A DNA stretch of 64,000 nucleotides from VRUE01 sp963814915 (GCA_963814915.1 CAWFEI010000009.1:69866-133865), one strand, 5' to 3'; counted from the stretch's first letter, positions 1-7,401 are shown. The notes: generated by a model from the letters alone, not told the origin. Made by a program: numbers and translations.

Positions 1-1713
1 GGCCCGCTTGCGGGCCGGCCCGACGCCCTTCAGGCCGTCGAGCACCGAGCCGGTCATCGCCCTGTCGCGGCGGCCGCGGTGATGGTCGATCGCGAACCGG
101 TGCGCCTCGTCGCGGACGCGCTGCAGGAGCTTCAAGGCCTCCGACTCGGCCGCCAGGTCGATCGGCGCCGGGCGGCCGGGAACGAAGACCTCCTCCTCGC
201 GCTTGGCCAGCGAGACGACCGTGACGCCGCGCTCGACGAAAGGCCCGAGCGCGCGCATGGCGGCGGCCAGCTGCCCCTTGCCGCCATCGACGACGAGCAG
301 CGAGGGAAGGGTGGCGAAGCTCTCGTCGCGCTTTCCGTCGTGCGGGGAGAGATCGGCCTGCTCCAGATGGCGGCTGACGCGGCGTTCGAGCACCTCCTGC
401 ATGGAAGCGAAGTCGTCGGACCCCTTGCTGCGCTCGCCGCGCACGCGGAAGCGGCGGTAGTCGGACTTCTTCGTCGCGCCACCCTCGAAAACGACCATCG
501 AGGCGACGGTGTGCTCGCCGCCGAGGTTGGAAATGTCGAATCCCTCGATGCGGATCGGCAGCTCCTCCATATCCAGCGCCGCGCGCAGGTCGGCGAGCGA
601 GTCGACGCGGCGCTGGCGGCCGTGCTCGCGGCGCAGCCGGTCCTGGTCGAGGGCGAGGCGGGCGTTGCGCTCGGCCAGCTCACGCAGGCGCCGCTTGTCG
701 CCCCGTTCGGCGACCCGCACCTCGACCGGCGAGCCGCGCCGCTCCCCGAGAGCGGCCGCGAGCAACTCGGCGCGCTCGCGCAGGTAGGGCCCGACGACGA
801 TCGTCCGCGGCATCGCCGGCGAGGCTGAGTAGTACTGGCCGATGAACTCCTCGGCGACCTCGGCCAGGTCGCGTTCGGCCTGGTTGTCGAGGTAGAAGCT
901 CTGCCGCTCGGCAAGGATGCCGTCGCGGACCTGGAAGACCTGGGCGTTGGCGTCGGCGCCCTCGGTCGCGACCCCGATCAGGTCGGCGGTGCCGACCGAG
1001 CCGCCGGCGACGCGCTGGCGCTCGAACAGCGACTGGATCGCCTTGAGCCGGTCGCGATGCACGGCGGCGCGCTCGAATTCCCGCGCGGCGGCGGCCTCGT
1101 CCATCTTCTCCTGCTCGTCGGCCTCGACCCGCCGGTAGCGGCCGGAGAGGAAGTCGACGATCGCCTCGATGTTGCGCCGGTACTCGTCCTTGCTGACGTA
1201 CCCGACGCAGGGCGCCCCGCAGCGCTTGATGTAGTAGTCGAGGCAGGGGCTGCCCGAGCGGCGCCCGGGCTCGACCCCCTCGCAGGTGCGGAACTGGAAC
1301 AGCTTGCCGAGCAGGTCAAGCGTCTCGCGCACGCGCTTGGCGCTGGAGAACGGGCCGAAGTAGGCGCGGCCGGCGCGGTGCTTCTCGCGGGTGAAGTAGA
1401 CGCGCGGGTAATCCTCGTCGAGGCTGACCGCGACGTAGGGGTAGGACTTATCGTCGCGCAGACGGATGTTGAAGTGCGGCCGGTGGCGCTTGATGAAGCT
1501 CTGCTCGGCGAGCAGCGCCTCCGCCTCGTTGGCGGTGACCAGGGTGTCGATGCGGTCGATGCGCGAGGTCAGACGGGCGTTGCCGCCGGTGAAGTGCGAC
1601 GCGACGCGCTTGCGGATCGAGCGCGCCTTGCCGACATAGAGCAGCGCCCCGTCGTCGCCGTAAAAGAGGTAGACGCCGGGGGCGTCGGGGAGTTCACGGA
1701 TCCGTTCGTCCAC
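1..1713 (-). CDS. uvrC: Excinuclease ABC subunit C, 3' end outside window
   Basis: UvrC makes both incisions around a DNA lesion in UvrABC nucleotide excision repair. The 571 residues present start with a GIY-YIG nuclease domain (PDAPGVYLFY...LLYVGKA). Next comes a Cys cluster near residue 150, a UVR motif around residues 205-240 (EKMDEAAAAREFERAA) and the RNase H-like second nuclease with GFDISN and LLVVDGGKGQL. The gene is cut by the left edge just as the first C-terminal helix-hairpin-helix (LKGVGPARK) begins, so roughly 40-60 residues are missing. The start is a GTG at 1713 followed by DERIRELPDAPGVY, which fits the family N-terminus; no ATG lies nearby. It is transcribed divergently from the enoyl-CoA hydratase gene, with only 26 bp between the two starts. 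Identity is secure. Confidence 0.95.
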   Translation of the reverse strand, partial: MDERIRELPDAPGVYLFYGDDGALLYVGKARSIRKRVASHFTGGNARLTSRIDRIDTLVTANEAEALLAEQSFIKRHRPHFNIRLRDDKSYPYVAVSLDEDYPRVYFTREKHRAGRAYFGPFSSAKRVRETLDLLGKLFQFRTCEGVEPGRRSGSPCLDYYIKRCGAPCVGYVSKDEYRRNIEAIVDFLSGRYRRVEADEQEKMDEAAAAREFERAAVHRDRLKAIQSLFERQRVAGGSVGTADLIGVATEGADANAQVFQVRDGILAERQSFYLDNQAERDLAEVAEEFIGQYYSASPAMPRTIVVGPYLRERAELLAAALGERRGSPVEVRVAERGDKRRLRELAERNARLALDQDRLRREHGRQRRVDSLADLRAALDMEELPIRIEGFDISNLGGEHTVASMVVFEGGATKKSDYRRFRVRGERSKGSDDFASMQEVLERRVSRHLEQADLSPHDGKRDESFATLPSLLVVDGGKGQLAAAMRALGPFVERGVTVVSLAKREEEVFVPGRPAPIDLAAESEALKLLQRVRDEAHRFAIDHHRGRRDRAMTGSVLDGLKGVGPARKRA

Positions 1714-1739
1714 GCGATAAAGGGTAGGCTGCGGGCCGA

Positions 1740-2549
1740 ATGAACCCGCCCGAGCTGAACACACTGAGGATCGAGGTCGACGGCGAGATCGGCACGCTCA
1801 TCCTCGACCGCGCCGAGAGCTTCAACGCGATGAGCCCGGAGATGATCCTCGATCTGGGCACTGCCTTCGCCTGGCTTGCCGACCAGGCGCCGCTGCGGGC
1901 GCTGATCGTAACCGGTGCGGGCAAGGCCTTCTGCTCGGGCGGCGACATCAACGGCTTCAAAGCGGGCGTCGAAGACGACTCGATCGACCTGCCGGCGCAG
2001 GTGCGCCGCGGCGCCGAGGCGCTGCACACGGCGATCGTCGACCTGCGCAGAATCCCCTACCCGGTGATCGCCGCGATCAACGGCCCGGCCGCCGGGGCCG
2101 GGTTCTCGCTGGCGCTCGCCTGCGACATCCGCATCGCCTCCGAGCAGGTCTTCCTTGCCTGCGCCTACGGGCGGATCGGCGCCTCGCCCGACGGCGGCAT
2201 GACCTACTTCCTGCCGCGCGTGGTCGGGCCCAGCCGGGCACTCGAAATCCTGCTCGAAGACCCGAACATGAGCCCCGCCGAAGCGCTCGAGGAGGGGCTG
2301 GTCTCCGAAGTCGTCGCCCCCGACGAGCTGATCGGCGCCGCCCGCGCCAAGGCCGAGAAGCTGGCAACGATGGCACCCCACTACGTGAAGATGTCGAAAC
2401 GGCTCTGCGGTGTCAGCATCGAGAACGGGATCACCGAGCACCTGCAGCTGGAGCGGCACGGGATCGCCGACAGCATGGCGACCGAGGACCTGCGTGAAGG
2501 CGCGATCGCCTTCTTCAGCGGCGAAAAGCCTGAATTCAAGGGGCGCTGA
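1740..2549 (+). CDS. Enoyl-CoA hydratase/isomerase family protein
   Basis: A 269-residue crotonase-fold protein acting on acyl-CoA thioesters in the cytoplasm. Both oxyanion-hole segments are visible (FCSGGDI near residue 62 and GPAAGAGFSLALACD near 113). The two glutamates used by true enoyl-CoA hydratases are not where expected: the first position is Ser in GAGFSLA and the second is Ala in FLACAYG. Instead the sequence has the RIGASPDGG...FLPR pattern seen in enoyl-CoA isomerase/PaaG-type members, where an Asp in that loop can act as the base. A double-bond or ring-oxepin isomerase activity is therefore more likely than hydration; the substrate is unknown. It stands alone on the plus strand, divergent from uvrC and 81 bp before the cupredoxin gene. 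Confidence 0.88.
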   Translation: MNPPELNTLRIEVDGEIGTLILDRAESFNAMSPEMILDLGTAFAWLADQAPLRALIVTGAGKAFCSGGDINGFKAGVEDDSIDLPAQVRRGAEALHTAIVDLRRIPYPVIAAINGPAAGAGFSLALACDIRIASEQVFLACAYGRIGASPDGGMTYFLPRVVGPSRALEILLEDPNMSPAEALEEGLVSEVVAPDELIGAARAKAEKLATMAPHYVKMSKRLCGVSIENGITEHLQLERHGIADSMATEDLREGAIAFFSGEKPEFKGR

Positions 2550-2630
2550 ACCCACCGGGCGCTTTTGCCCGTATCAAGTTGGGAAACGTCTAGAGTCTGC
2601 CTTGACTTCCCGAAGAAAGGACCCAGCCCG

Positions 2631-3083
2631 ATGAAGAAGCTCGCCTCCCTGTTCGTGCTCGCATTCGCCTCGCTCGCGCTCGTCGCCTGTGGCGGCGGCA
2701 GCAGCTCGACCTCGACGACCGAAGGAGGCGAAGCCGCGGCCGGCGGTGCAGCCGAAACGACCGAGAAGGCGGGCGGCCAAAGCGGTGCGAGCGGTGGCTC
2801 CACCGTCGATTTCGAAGCCGACCCGGGCGGCGAACTCGCCTACACGACCACCGAAGCCTCAGCCAAGGCCGGCAAGGTGACGATCGACTTCAACAACCCA
2901 CAGGGCCTGACGCACGACGTCGCGATCGAAAACGCGAGCGGCGAAATGGTCGCCAAGACCGACCTGATCGCCGGCGAAGAAACCTCGACCACGACCAAGC
3001 TCAAGCCGGGCACCTACACCTTCTACTGCACCGTCCCGGGTCACCGGGAAGCGGGCATGGAAGGCACGCTCACCGTCGAATGA
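2631..3083 (+). CDS. Cupredoxin (blue copper) lipoprotein
   Basis: A 150-residue secreted electron-transfer protein of the plastocyanin/halocyanin type. The N-terminus is a lipoprotein signal (MKKLASLFVL..., lipobox LVAC, lipidated Cys20). A Gly/Ser/Thr/Ala-rich linker of about 40 residues follows, then a cupredoxin domain from about residue 58. The type 1 copper ligands are all visible: His95 (LTHDV), Cys133, His138 and Met143 in FYCTVPGHREAGM. The protein should sit on the outer face of the membrane and shuttle electrons to or from a respiratory or redox enzyme not identifiable here. The start is ATG 2631, chosen because a GAAAGGA ribosome site precedes it and the signal peptide begins there. 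A paralogue with the same layout lies at 23058. Confidence 0.87.
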   Translation: MKKLASLFVLAFASLALVACGGGSSSTSTTEGGEAAAGGAAETTEKAGGQSGASGGSTVDFEADPGGELAYTTTEASAKAGKVTIDFNNPQGLTHDVAIENASGEMVAKTDLIAGEETSTTTKLKPGTYTFYCTVPGHREAGMEGTLTVE

Positions 3084-3102
3084 GGACGCGCTCCCCGCGT
3101 CC
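3084..3102. terminator. GC hairpin after cupredoxin gene
   Basis: Directly after the TGA there is a perfect 7-bp inverted repeat (GGACGCG / CGCGTCC) with a 5-nt loop, followed by a TTGAT tail rather than a run of T. It lies between two convergent genes, so it may end transcription from both sides. Assignment as a terminator is inference from position and shape. Confidence 0.35.
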
Positions 3103-3115
3103 TTGATCTGCTCGA

Positions 3116-3598
3116 TCAGGCGCCGTCTGGTTCAGGCGCCATTACTCGCGTAACAGAGTCGCCGACGAAGCACGGCTTCTCGTTGCCCCCAACCTCGAGG
3201 GTGAAGCGGGTGACCACCTCGTACCAGCCGCCGCCCTTCTCGTCGATCGAGACGACCTCGGCCTTGGCGCGGACCTTGGAATCGACCGGGACCGGAGCCG
3301 GGAAGCGGATCTTGTTCCAGCCGTAGTTGACGCCGAGGGCGAAGCCGGTGGAGGAGATCAGCTCTTTGCGGAAGCCGTCGACCAGGGACAGCGTCAGGTT
3401 CCCGTGGGCGATCGTCGTGCCGAACGGGCTCTCGTTCTTCGCCTTCTCGACGTCGACGTGAATCCACTGGTCGTCGCCCGAGAGATCGGCGAAGGTGTCG
3501 ATGTCCTCCTGGGTGACGGTGCGCCACCCGCTCGGGCCGACCTCCTGCCCGAGCAGCGACTGCATTCCCTCGACTCCCTGTACCTCGACGGTCGCCAT
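3116..3598 (-). CDS. MaoC-like (R)-hydratase
   Basis: A 160-residue single hot-dog domain protein of the MaoC/PhaJ family. These enzymes hydrate trans-2-enoyl-CoA to (R)-3-hydroxyacyl-CoA. The signature is clear: FADLSGDDQWIHVD near residues 37-50 supplies the catalytic Asp and His, and SPFGTTIAHGNLTLSL follows with the conserved Gly and His. Length matches stand-alone MaoC hydratases. The gene converges with the cupredoxin gene and lies 33 bp downstream of vapC on the same strand, although a functional link to vapC is unlikely. The ATG at 3598 begins MATVEVQG. Substrate chain length cannot be read from the sequence. Confidence 0.87.
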   Translation of the reverse strand: MATVEVQGVEGMQSLLGQEVGPSGWRTVTQEDIDTFADLSGDDQWIHVDVEKAKNESPFGTTIAHGNLTLSLVDGFRKELISSTGFALGVNYGWNKIRFPAPVPVDSKVRAKAEVVSIDEKGGGWYEVVTRFTLEVGGNEKPCFVGDSVTRVMAPEPDGA

Positions 3599-3631
3599 CG
3601 GGCGGGAAGTCTACGCGCTGGTCGGCGTGCG

Positions 3632-4048
3632 CTATTTGCGCTCGCGCCATTCGGTCGGATCGGAGACGCTCAAGCCGGCCACCCGGTCGAAGTGAGAGAC
3701 GTTCCGGGTGACCAGGGCGGCGCCGCTCTCAAGGCAGATCCCAGCCTGCATCGCGTCGCGGATGTCGATCGTCTCGCCGCTGCGGCGCAGCTCGGCGAGC
3801 AGGGCACCGCCACGCAGCCCGGCCTTGCGGGTGAGCGTCAACAGGGGCACGGCAAGAACGGTATGCACCGGCCGCGGATGCTCGCGGTAAGCACGGCCAA
3901 GCGCCAGCTCAAACGCGGAAACAGCCGTCACCCGATAGCCACTGCCCTGGACGAGGCTCCGAACCAGGTCGCGGCCCGGACCGGCGCCGCGCAGGTAGTC
4001 GATCAGGACGTCTGAATCGAGGACCGGGCCGTTGGCCACGTCGCCCAT
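3632..4048 (-). CDS. vapC: VapC-type PIN-domain toxin
   Basis: A PIN-fold ribonuclease of about 138 residues, the toxin of a type II toxin-antitoxin pair. The first acidic residues are in VLDSDVLIDYLRG near the N-terminus. The middle Glu is in AVSAFELALGRA and the later Asp in TIDIRDAMQAGIC, giving the usual acidic triad. It is followed by ALVTRNVSHFDRV, the standard C-terminal PIN strand. The start is taken as ATG 4048; a GTG at 4039 (VANGPVLDSD) is also possible. Either overlaps the end of the antitoxin gene by 37-46 bp, longer than the usual few bases, implying tight translational coupling. Targets of VapC enzymes are usually tRNA or rRNA; the target here is unknown. Confidence 0.82.
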   Translation of the reverse strand: MGDVANGPVLDSDVLIDYLRGAGPGRDLVRSLVQGSGYRVTAVSAFELALGRAYREHPRPVHTVLAVPLLTLTRKAGLRGGALLAELRRSGETIDIRDAMQAGICLESGAALVTRNVSHFDRVAGLSVSDPTEWRERK

Positions 4049-4266
4049 GCCTCCTCGCGCGCTCGCTCCCACTCCACAGCATCGTCCTCGCTCCAAGCCC
4101 CCTCGGCCTCGGCGAGCGCCGCGACGAGATCGGCTTCGCCACTCGGATCGAGGTGGCGCTCCAGCGCCTCCTCGACAATCGCCGAGAAGCCGCGCATCCC
4201 CCGTTCCGCCGCCCTCGCCCTGAGTCGGGCGTAGGTGCGTTCGCTGAGCTCGATCGTCGTCCGCAT
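4003..4266 (-). CDS. vapB: VapB-like ribbon-helix-helix antitoxin
   Basis: An 87-residue protein with an N-terminal ribbon-helix-helix DNA-binding segment (MRTTIELSERTYARLRARA). A helix (GFSAIVEEALERHL) follows, then an acidic C-terminal tail likely to wrap the toxin. This is the standard antitoxin and autorepressor layout. The ATG at 4266 was chosen because the RHH strand starts there; an earlier in-frame ATG would read through the palindromic operator. It overlaps the downstream PIN toxin gene. The last ten residues (TWPTARSSIQTS) share DNA with the toxin N-terminus, so mutation in the overlap would affect both proteins. Confidence 0.77.
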   Translation of the reverse strand: MRTTIELSERTYARLRARAAERGMRGFSAIVEEALERHLDPSGEADLVAALAEAEGAWSEDDAVEWERAREEAWATWPTARSSIQTS

Positions 4267-4272
4267 CTCTAA

Positions 4273-4296
4273 ATGCATTCTAGCATTTGAATGCAT
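4273..4296. promoter_or_regulatory. Palindromic operator upstream of vapBC
   Basis: Eight bases ATGCATTC are repeated in perfect inverted form (GAATGCAT) around an 8-bp spacer, ending 7 bp before the vapB start. An overlapping shorter palindrome, AAATGC/GCATTT, shares the site. RHH antitoxins normally bind such paired repeats over their own promoter, so autorepression is the likely role. The site is unusually AT-rich for this region. Confidence 0.5.
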
Positions 4297-4305
4297 ATCG
4301 ACCCT

Positions 4306-5640
4306 TCATGCGACCAGCCTCACTTCGAAGGGCGGCGCGACAAGCACACTCGCGCCGCCGAGCAGGGCGAGGATCCGGGTCACGTAGGCAGCCGTCTCCG
4401 GAATCGACGGCACGCAGTGGCAGGCTTCGACCGGGGCCGGGCCGGCGTTATAGGCGGCGAGGGCGAGCTGGGGCGAGCCCAGCCGGCGGATCAGGTCCGA
4501 CATCAGGTGGGCCTGGGCGTCCATCGCTTCGACCGGGTCGAACGGGTTCTCGAGGCCGTAGGAGGCGGCCGTCGAGGGGATGAACTGGGCGATGCCCTGA
4601 GCGCCCGCCGGGGAAACCGCGAAGGGGTTGAAGTTCGACTCGGCCATCAACTGGGCGGCGAGCAGGGCCGCGGAGACGTTCCAATGGGCGGCGGAGCGCA
4701 GCAGCGGGACGCGGAAACGCGATGGGACGAAGGACGGTAGGCCGGCCTCGCCCGCGAGGGCGCCATCTCCCCCACCCGCCGCGGCCCCGATCGCGTTGCC
4801 CGCGTCCGAGCACGGCGACGGTCCGGCCGTGAAGCCGTAGTGCCAGGCCTCCCACGAATAGCGTTGGACGAAGCCGAAACGGGACCCGTTTGCGGCGAGC
4901 CAACCGTAGGCCGATTCCGGGCCGAGGTCGAGCTCGGTGGCGCAGCGATGCAGCGAGTGGCCGGGCGGCGCGACCCACTGCGGATCGGGGTGGGCGGCGA
5001 AGAGCGCAGCCTGTTCGGCGTCGGAGCGGAAGCCCGAGTCGACGACGAGCGCGAGCCCGGCCCCGCGGGCGGCCGCGGCCATGCGGTCGAACGCCGACGC
5101 GACGTCGGGCCGCATTCCCTCGCCGTTGCGGTAGGCGAGCGGGCCGCTGTACCCACCGCCGCTCGCCAGCGCGGGCATCGCGCCGCCGCCGGCCGCTGCC
5201 GGAGCGGCCGCTTCGGCGACCGCGGAAGCCTCCACACGGTGTGCCTCCACCTCACCGACGACCACCGCCTTGGCTCGCAGCGGCGCGAAAGAGAGCGCGT
5301 CGGGAAACGACAGCCGCAGCCGCGCCGGCATGACCTCGTTGGCCCGCGCCACGTCGCGCGCCGCGACCCGTGCGCGCAGGAGATATACGAGCTTCTCCAT
5401 GTGCGCCGGGTTCGGCAGCCCGTTCGGCAGCGCGGGCGGTGCGAGCAGGCGCGGCAGGTCGTCGCGCATCGAGCGCGCCGCCGAGATCGCCGCCAGATCG
5501 GCGGCCCGCTGCGCTCTGCCCTTGCCGGTCACCGCCCCGGCGATCGCGACCAGCGCCAATGCCGCGACGAGCAGCGCGAAGGCGCCCCCGAGTGCCAGCA
5601 GCAGGGCCTGGCCATCCTCCCTGCGAGCGTCGCTCAGCAC
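4306..5640 (-). CDS. TadG-like membrane anchor fused to M15 peptidase and lytic transglycosylase
   Basis: A 444-residue three-part protein. Residues 7-38 form a Tad/Flp pilus-type N-terminus (RREDGQALLLALGGAF, one membrane helix). Residues about 165-275 are a VanY-like M15 D,D-/L,D-carboxypeptidase with zinc and catalytic residues His231, Asp238 (SLHRCATELD), Glu264 and His267 (SWEAWHYG). Residues about 315-425 are a soluble lytic transglycosylase domain with catalytic Glu334 (MAESNFNP), GAQGIAQFIPST and AAYNAGP. It should be anchored in the membrane and cut both peptide stems and glycan strands of peptidoglycan. The start is GTG 5640, which overlaps the previous stop (GTGCTGA); the frame stays open upstream but codes nothing recognisable. 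Last gene of the TadE-like operon, so a role in opening the wall for the pilus or secretion structure is inferred. Confidence 0.82.
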   Translation of the reverse strand: MLSDARREDGQALLLALGGAFALLVAALALVAIAGAVTGKGRAQRAADLAAISAARSMRDDLPRLLAPPALPNGLPNPAHMEKLVYLLRARVAARDVARANEVMPARLRLSFPDALSFAPLRAKAVVVGEVEAHRVEASAVAEAAAPAAAGGGAMPALASGGGYSGPLAYRNGEGMRPDVASAFDRMAAAARGAGLALVVDSGFRSDAEQAALFAAHPDPQWVAPPGHSLHRCATELDLGPESAYGWLAANGSRFGFVQRYSWEAWHYGFTAGPSPCSDAGNAIGAAAGGGDGALAGEAGLPSFVPSRFRVPLLRSAAHWNVSAALLAAQLMAESNFNPFAVSPAGAQGIAQFIPSTAASYGLENPFDPVEAMDAQAHLMSDLIRRLGSPQLALAAYNAGPAPVEACHCVPSIPETAAYVTRILALLGGASVLVAPPFEVRLVA

Positions 5641-6242
5641 GGCTGCGAGAGCGGTCCGCTCGGGGTCTCGGGGAGGAGGCGACGAGCCACTCGCGCTGGA
5701 ATCGCGGAGGCTCCCGGGGGCAGCATCCCGAGCAACGCCGCGCGTGACGCCAACCATCCCGGCGCTTGCTTGAGGACCGCGAGGCGGAGCCCTTGCGCCA
5801 TCAGGTCGCCGGCGGCGAGCGCCGCGAGGGCGCGATCCTCGCCGAGATCCGCCCTGAGCAGCGCGCCGGTCGCTCGGATGCGGGGCTCGGCCAGGGCCGG
5901 GCGCAGCAGGTCGGGTGACAGGTGGACGAGTGCAGCCGACTCGCGCGCGAGCGGCAGCGCCGCGGCAAGCCGGTCGCCCCACTCCGCATCCGACTGAATC
6001 CACAGCCGGCAGATGCAGCCCCGCGAAGCGACAAACGCATCCGGCAGGTGCGCGGAGAGCCGCTCCTCGAGCGCCCGGGCCGCGGCGGTGGCGACGGGAG
6101 TGGCGCGCGGCGGGTGGCGATCGCCGACATCGATCAGCAGCGCAGCACGGTCCGGGTCGGAAGCGGCGCAGGCAAGCGCCGCGGCGGCGGCCGGCGCTCC
6201 CGCGGCGGCGCCAACCCGGGTCACGAGCACGACCGGGTCCAC
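5634..6242 (-). CDS. Degenerate MinD/TadZ-like protein in Tad-type operon
   Basis: A 202-residue protein I cannot assign firmly. The N-terminus (VDPVVLVTRVGAAAGAPAAA, then ALLIDVGD near residue 40) reads like a MinD/CpaE P-loop protein, VVTS-GGVGKTT...LLIDLD. However, the Walker A lysine and following Thr are replaced by Ala/Pro, so ATP binding is doubtful. The rest is Ala/Leu/Arg-rich with no clear motif. TadZ/CpaE proteins localise the Tad pilus machine, and the gene sits between TadE-like and TadG-like genes, which supports a structural or localisation role. Start GTG 6242 follows an AGAGGGAA ribosome site by 4-5 bases. The 3' end overlaps the next gene by 7 bp. Confidence 0.5.
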   Translation of the reverse strand: MDPVVLVTRVGAAAGAPAAAAALACAASDPDRAALLIDVGDRHPPRATPVATAAARALEERLSAHLPDAFVASRGCICRLWIQSDAEWGDRLAAALPLARESAALVHLSPDLLRPALAEPRIRATGALLRADLGEDRALAALAAGDLMAQGLRLAVLKQAPGWLASRAALLGMLPPGASAIPARVARRLLPETPSGPLSQPC

Positions 6243-6252
6243 GTTCCCTCTT

Positions 6253-6582
6253 TCACTTCGGCCTCGCGGCGGCCGAGGAGGCGACCGCCAGCAGCTCCGC
6301 GAGCGCCGGCAGCGGCGACGGCGGGCGGAGGCGGACGGTAACCCGGCCGCCGCGGATCGAGACGTCGACGTCGTCCGCGGCCCAACCGGGCAGCGCACCG
6401 CGCGCCGCCGCCCGCGCCGGACGCCCGGACGCAAGGGCGAGCGCGCCGGCCTCGGCGGCGCCATCGGCGAGGGTCAGCGCATACCCGGTCGCCAGCAGCT
6501 GCAGGGCGACCAGTCCGGCGAGCGCAAGCACGGGCAGCGCCGCCGCCAGCTCTACGGTGCTCTGCCCGGCCTCGCTATCCAT
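6253..6582 (-). CDS. TadE-like pseudopilin
   Basis: A 109-residue protein with the TadE pattern: a short hydrophilic N-terminus carrying the prepilin-like EAGQSTVE element (residues 4-11), then one membrane helix (LAAALPVLALAGLVALQLLATGYAL). A small extracytoplasmic domain rich in Ala/Gly follows. The Glu five residues after the Gly matches the conserved Glu of type IV/Flp pilins. These proteins are minor pilins of the Tad (tight adherence) secretion/pilus system. The ATG overlaps the stop of the preceding TadE-like gene by 8 bp (ATGGATAG). No TadA ATPase, TadB/C or prepilin peptidase is present in the window, so the machine would have to be encoded elsewhere. Confidence 0.72.
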   Translation of the reverse strand: MDSEAGQSTVELAAALPVLALAGLVALQLLATGYALTLADGAAEAGALALASGRPARAAARGALPGWAADDVDVSIRGGRVTVRLRPPSPLPALAELLAVASSAAARPK

Positions 6583-6928
6583 CGCCGCCGCCCAGCCCGG
6601 CCCTCGCGCCGAGCGTCAACCGCGGCATCGCGGGGAGGATCGCCGGAACCACGACCCGCACCGAGACCGGGTCGCCGGCATCGGCCTCGGCGTCGGTGCG
6701 CAGCGCGGGCGGCAGCGCCCGCCGAGCGGCGGTGCTCGCATCGCCGCCGACCAGCGCCGCGCGTGCCCCGGCCCGCGCGGCGACGCCCGCCGACCAGAGC
6801 GAGTACCCGGCGAGGCCCAATTGCGCGGCCGCCAGGACCGCCAGCACTAGAAACGGGATCGCGGCGACGGTCTCGACCGAGGCGGTCCCGTCCTCCCTGC
6901 GTGCGCTGTCGACGATCCGAGGCGGCAC
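6575..6928 (-). CDS. TadE-like pseudopilin, first gene of the operon
   Basis: A 117-residue TadE-family protein. The hydrophilic leader MPPRIVDSARREDGTASVE is followed by a membrane helix (TVAAIPFLVLAVLAAAQLGLAGYSLW). The exported part contains AGVAARAGARAALVGGD and a beta-rich tail (DPVSVRVVVPAILP). The Gly-x(3)-Val-Glu around residues 14-19 is the pilin-like processing region. It starts the four-gene operon (two TadE-like proteins, MinD-like protein, TadG-M15-SLT fusion) whose genes all overlap or nearly touch. The motif REDG recurs at the N-termini of this protein and the TadG-like fusion, suggesting shared processing or assembly. Confidence 0.75.
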   Translation of the reverse strand: MPPRIVDSARREDGTASVETVAAIPFLVLAVLAAAQLGLAGYSLWSAGVAARAGARAALVGGDASTAARRALPPALRTDAEADAGDPVSVRVVVPAILPAMPRLTLGARAGLGGGDG

Positions 6929-6952
6929 AGCGCGAACGTCCCAGGCCGGAAC

Positions 6953-6967
6953 GCGCGCGTGGCGCGC
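6953..6967. terminator. GCGCGC-GTG-GCGCGC hairpin between operons
   Basis: A 6-bp perfect stem with a 3-nt loop between the stop of the 7003 gene and the first TadE-like gene. The identical 15-mer occurs again at 63019-63033, also between two minus-strand genes. A role in ending or pausing transcription is inferred from placement; no T-run follows. Confidence 0.3.
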
Positions 6968-7002
6968 TCAATGCAAAAACTCTGTGACGACTCCGGGTCG
7001 AG

Positions 7003-7353
7003 TCAGTACGTGTTGGCCTCGGTCCAGACCTTCCAGATCGCCGCCACGGAGGCGCCGAGCAGGACGATCCAGAGGAGCGTCCCGCCACCGCTGGAGAACA
7101 GCTGGTCGCTGCCGGCAATCAGCAGGGCGATCAGGCCTAGCGCGCCGTAGAGAAGCGCTCGCCGCCCGTCGCTCAGGGTCGCCAGCGTCAGCTGTTTCTG
7201 GCGGCTGAGGACGAAGAGCGTCCAGGCGATCGCGGCGAGGAAGCCCATCGTGATCGCCGTCAGGATGGTGTCCGCCGCGTTGCCACCGGCAGGCACGAAG
7301 GCGACCACAACGGCCAGAGCCATCACGATCGCGACGTTCCGCAAGACCTGCAT
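7003..7353 (-). CDS. Hypothetical multi-pass membrane protein
   Basis: A 116-residue protein of unknown function with about four hydrophobic segments: VAIVMALAVVVAFV, ILTAITMGFLAAIAWTLFVL, RALLYGALGLIALLIAG and GTLLWIVLLGASVAAIWKVW. Short polar loops lie between them (SRQKQLTLATLSDGR, SDQLFSSGGG). No catalytic motif is seen. The start is ATG 7353 (MQVLRNVAIV); a TTG six bases upstream is possible. It lies 48 bp downstream of another small membrane protein gene, so it could be cotranscribed with the Pit transporter cluster, but nothing ties it directly to phosphate. Confidence 0.6.
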   Translation of the reverse strand: MQVLRNVAIVMALAVVVAFVPAGGNAADTILTAITMGFLAAIAWTLFVLSRQKQLTLATLSDGRRALLYGALGLIALLIAGSDQLFSSGGGTLLWIVLLGASVAAIWKVWTEANTY

Positions 7354-7401
7354 GGGCAAATTGTACGTCCCTCGGGAGCAGACTACGCGGGCGGAATGTT
7401 C

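Noticed and set aside
4306..6003. Longer 565-codon version of the TadG-M15-SLT gene
   Set aside because: The extra 120 codons overlap the MinD-like gene in another frame and read as Arg/Pro/Gly filler; GTG 5640 coupled to the previous stop is preferred.
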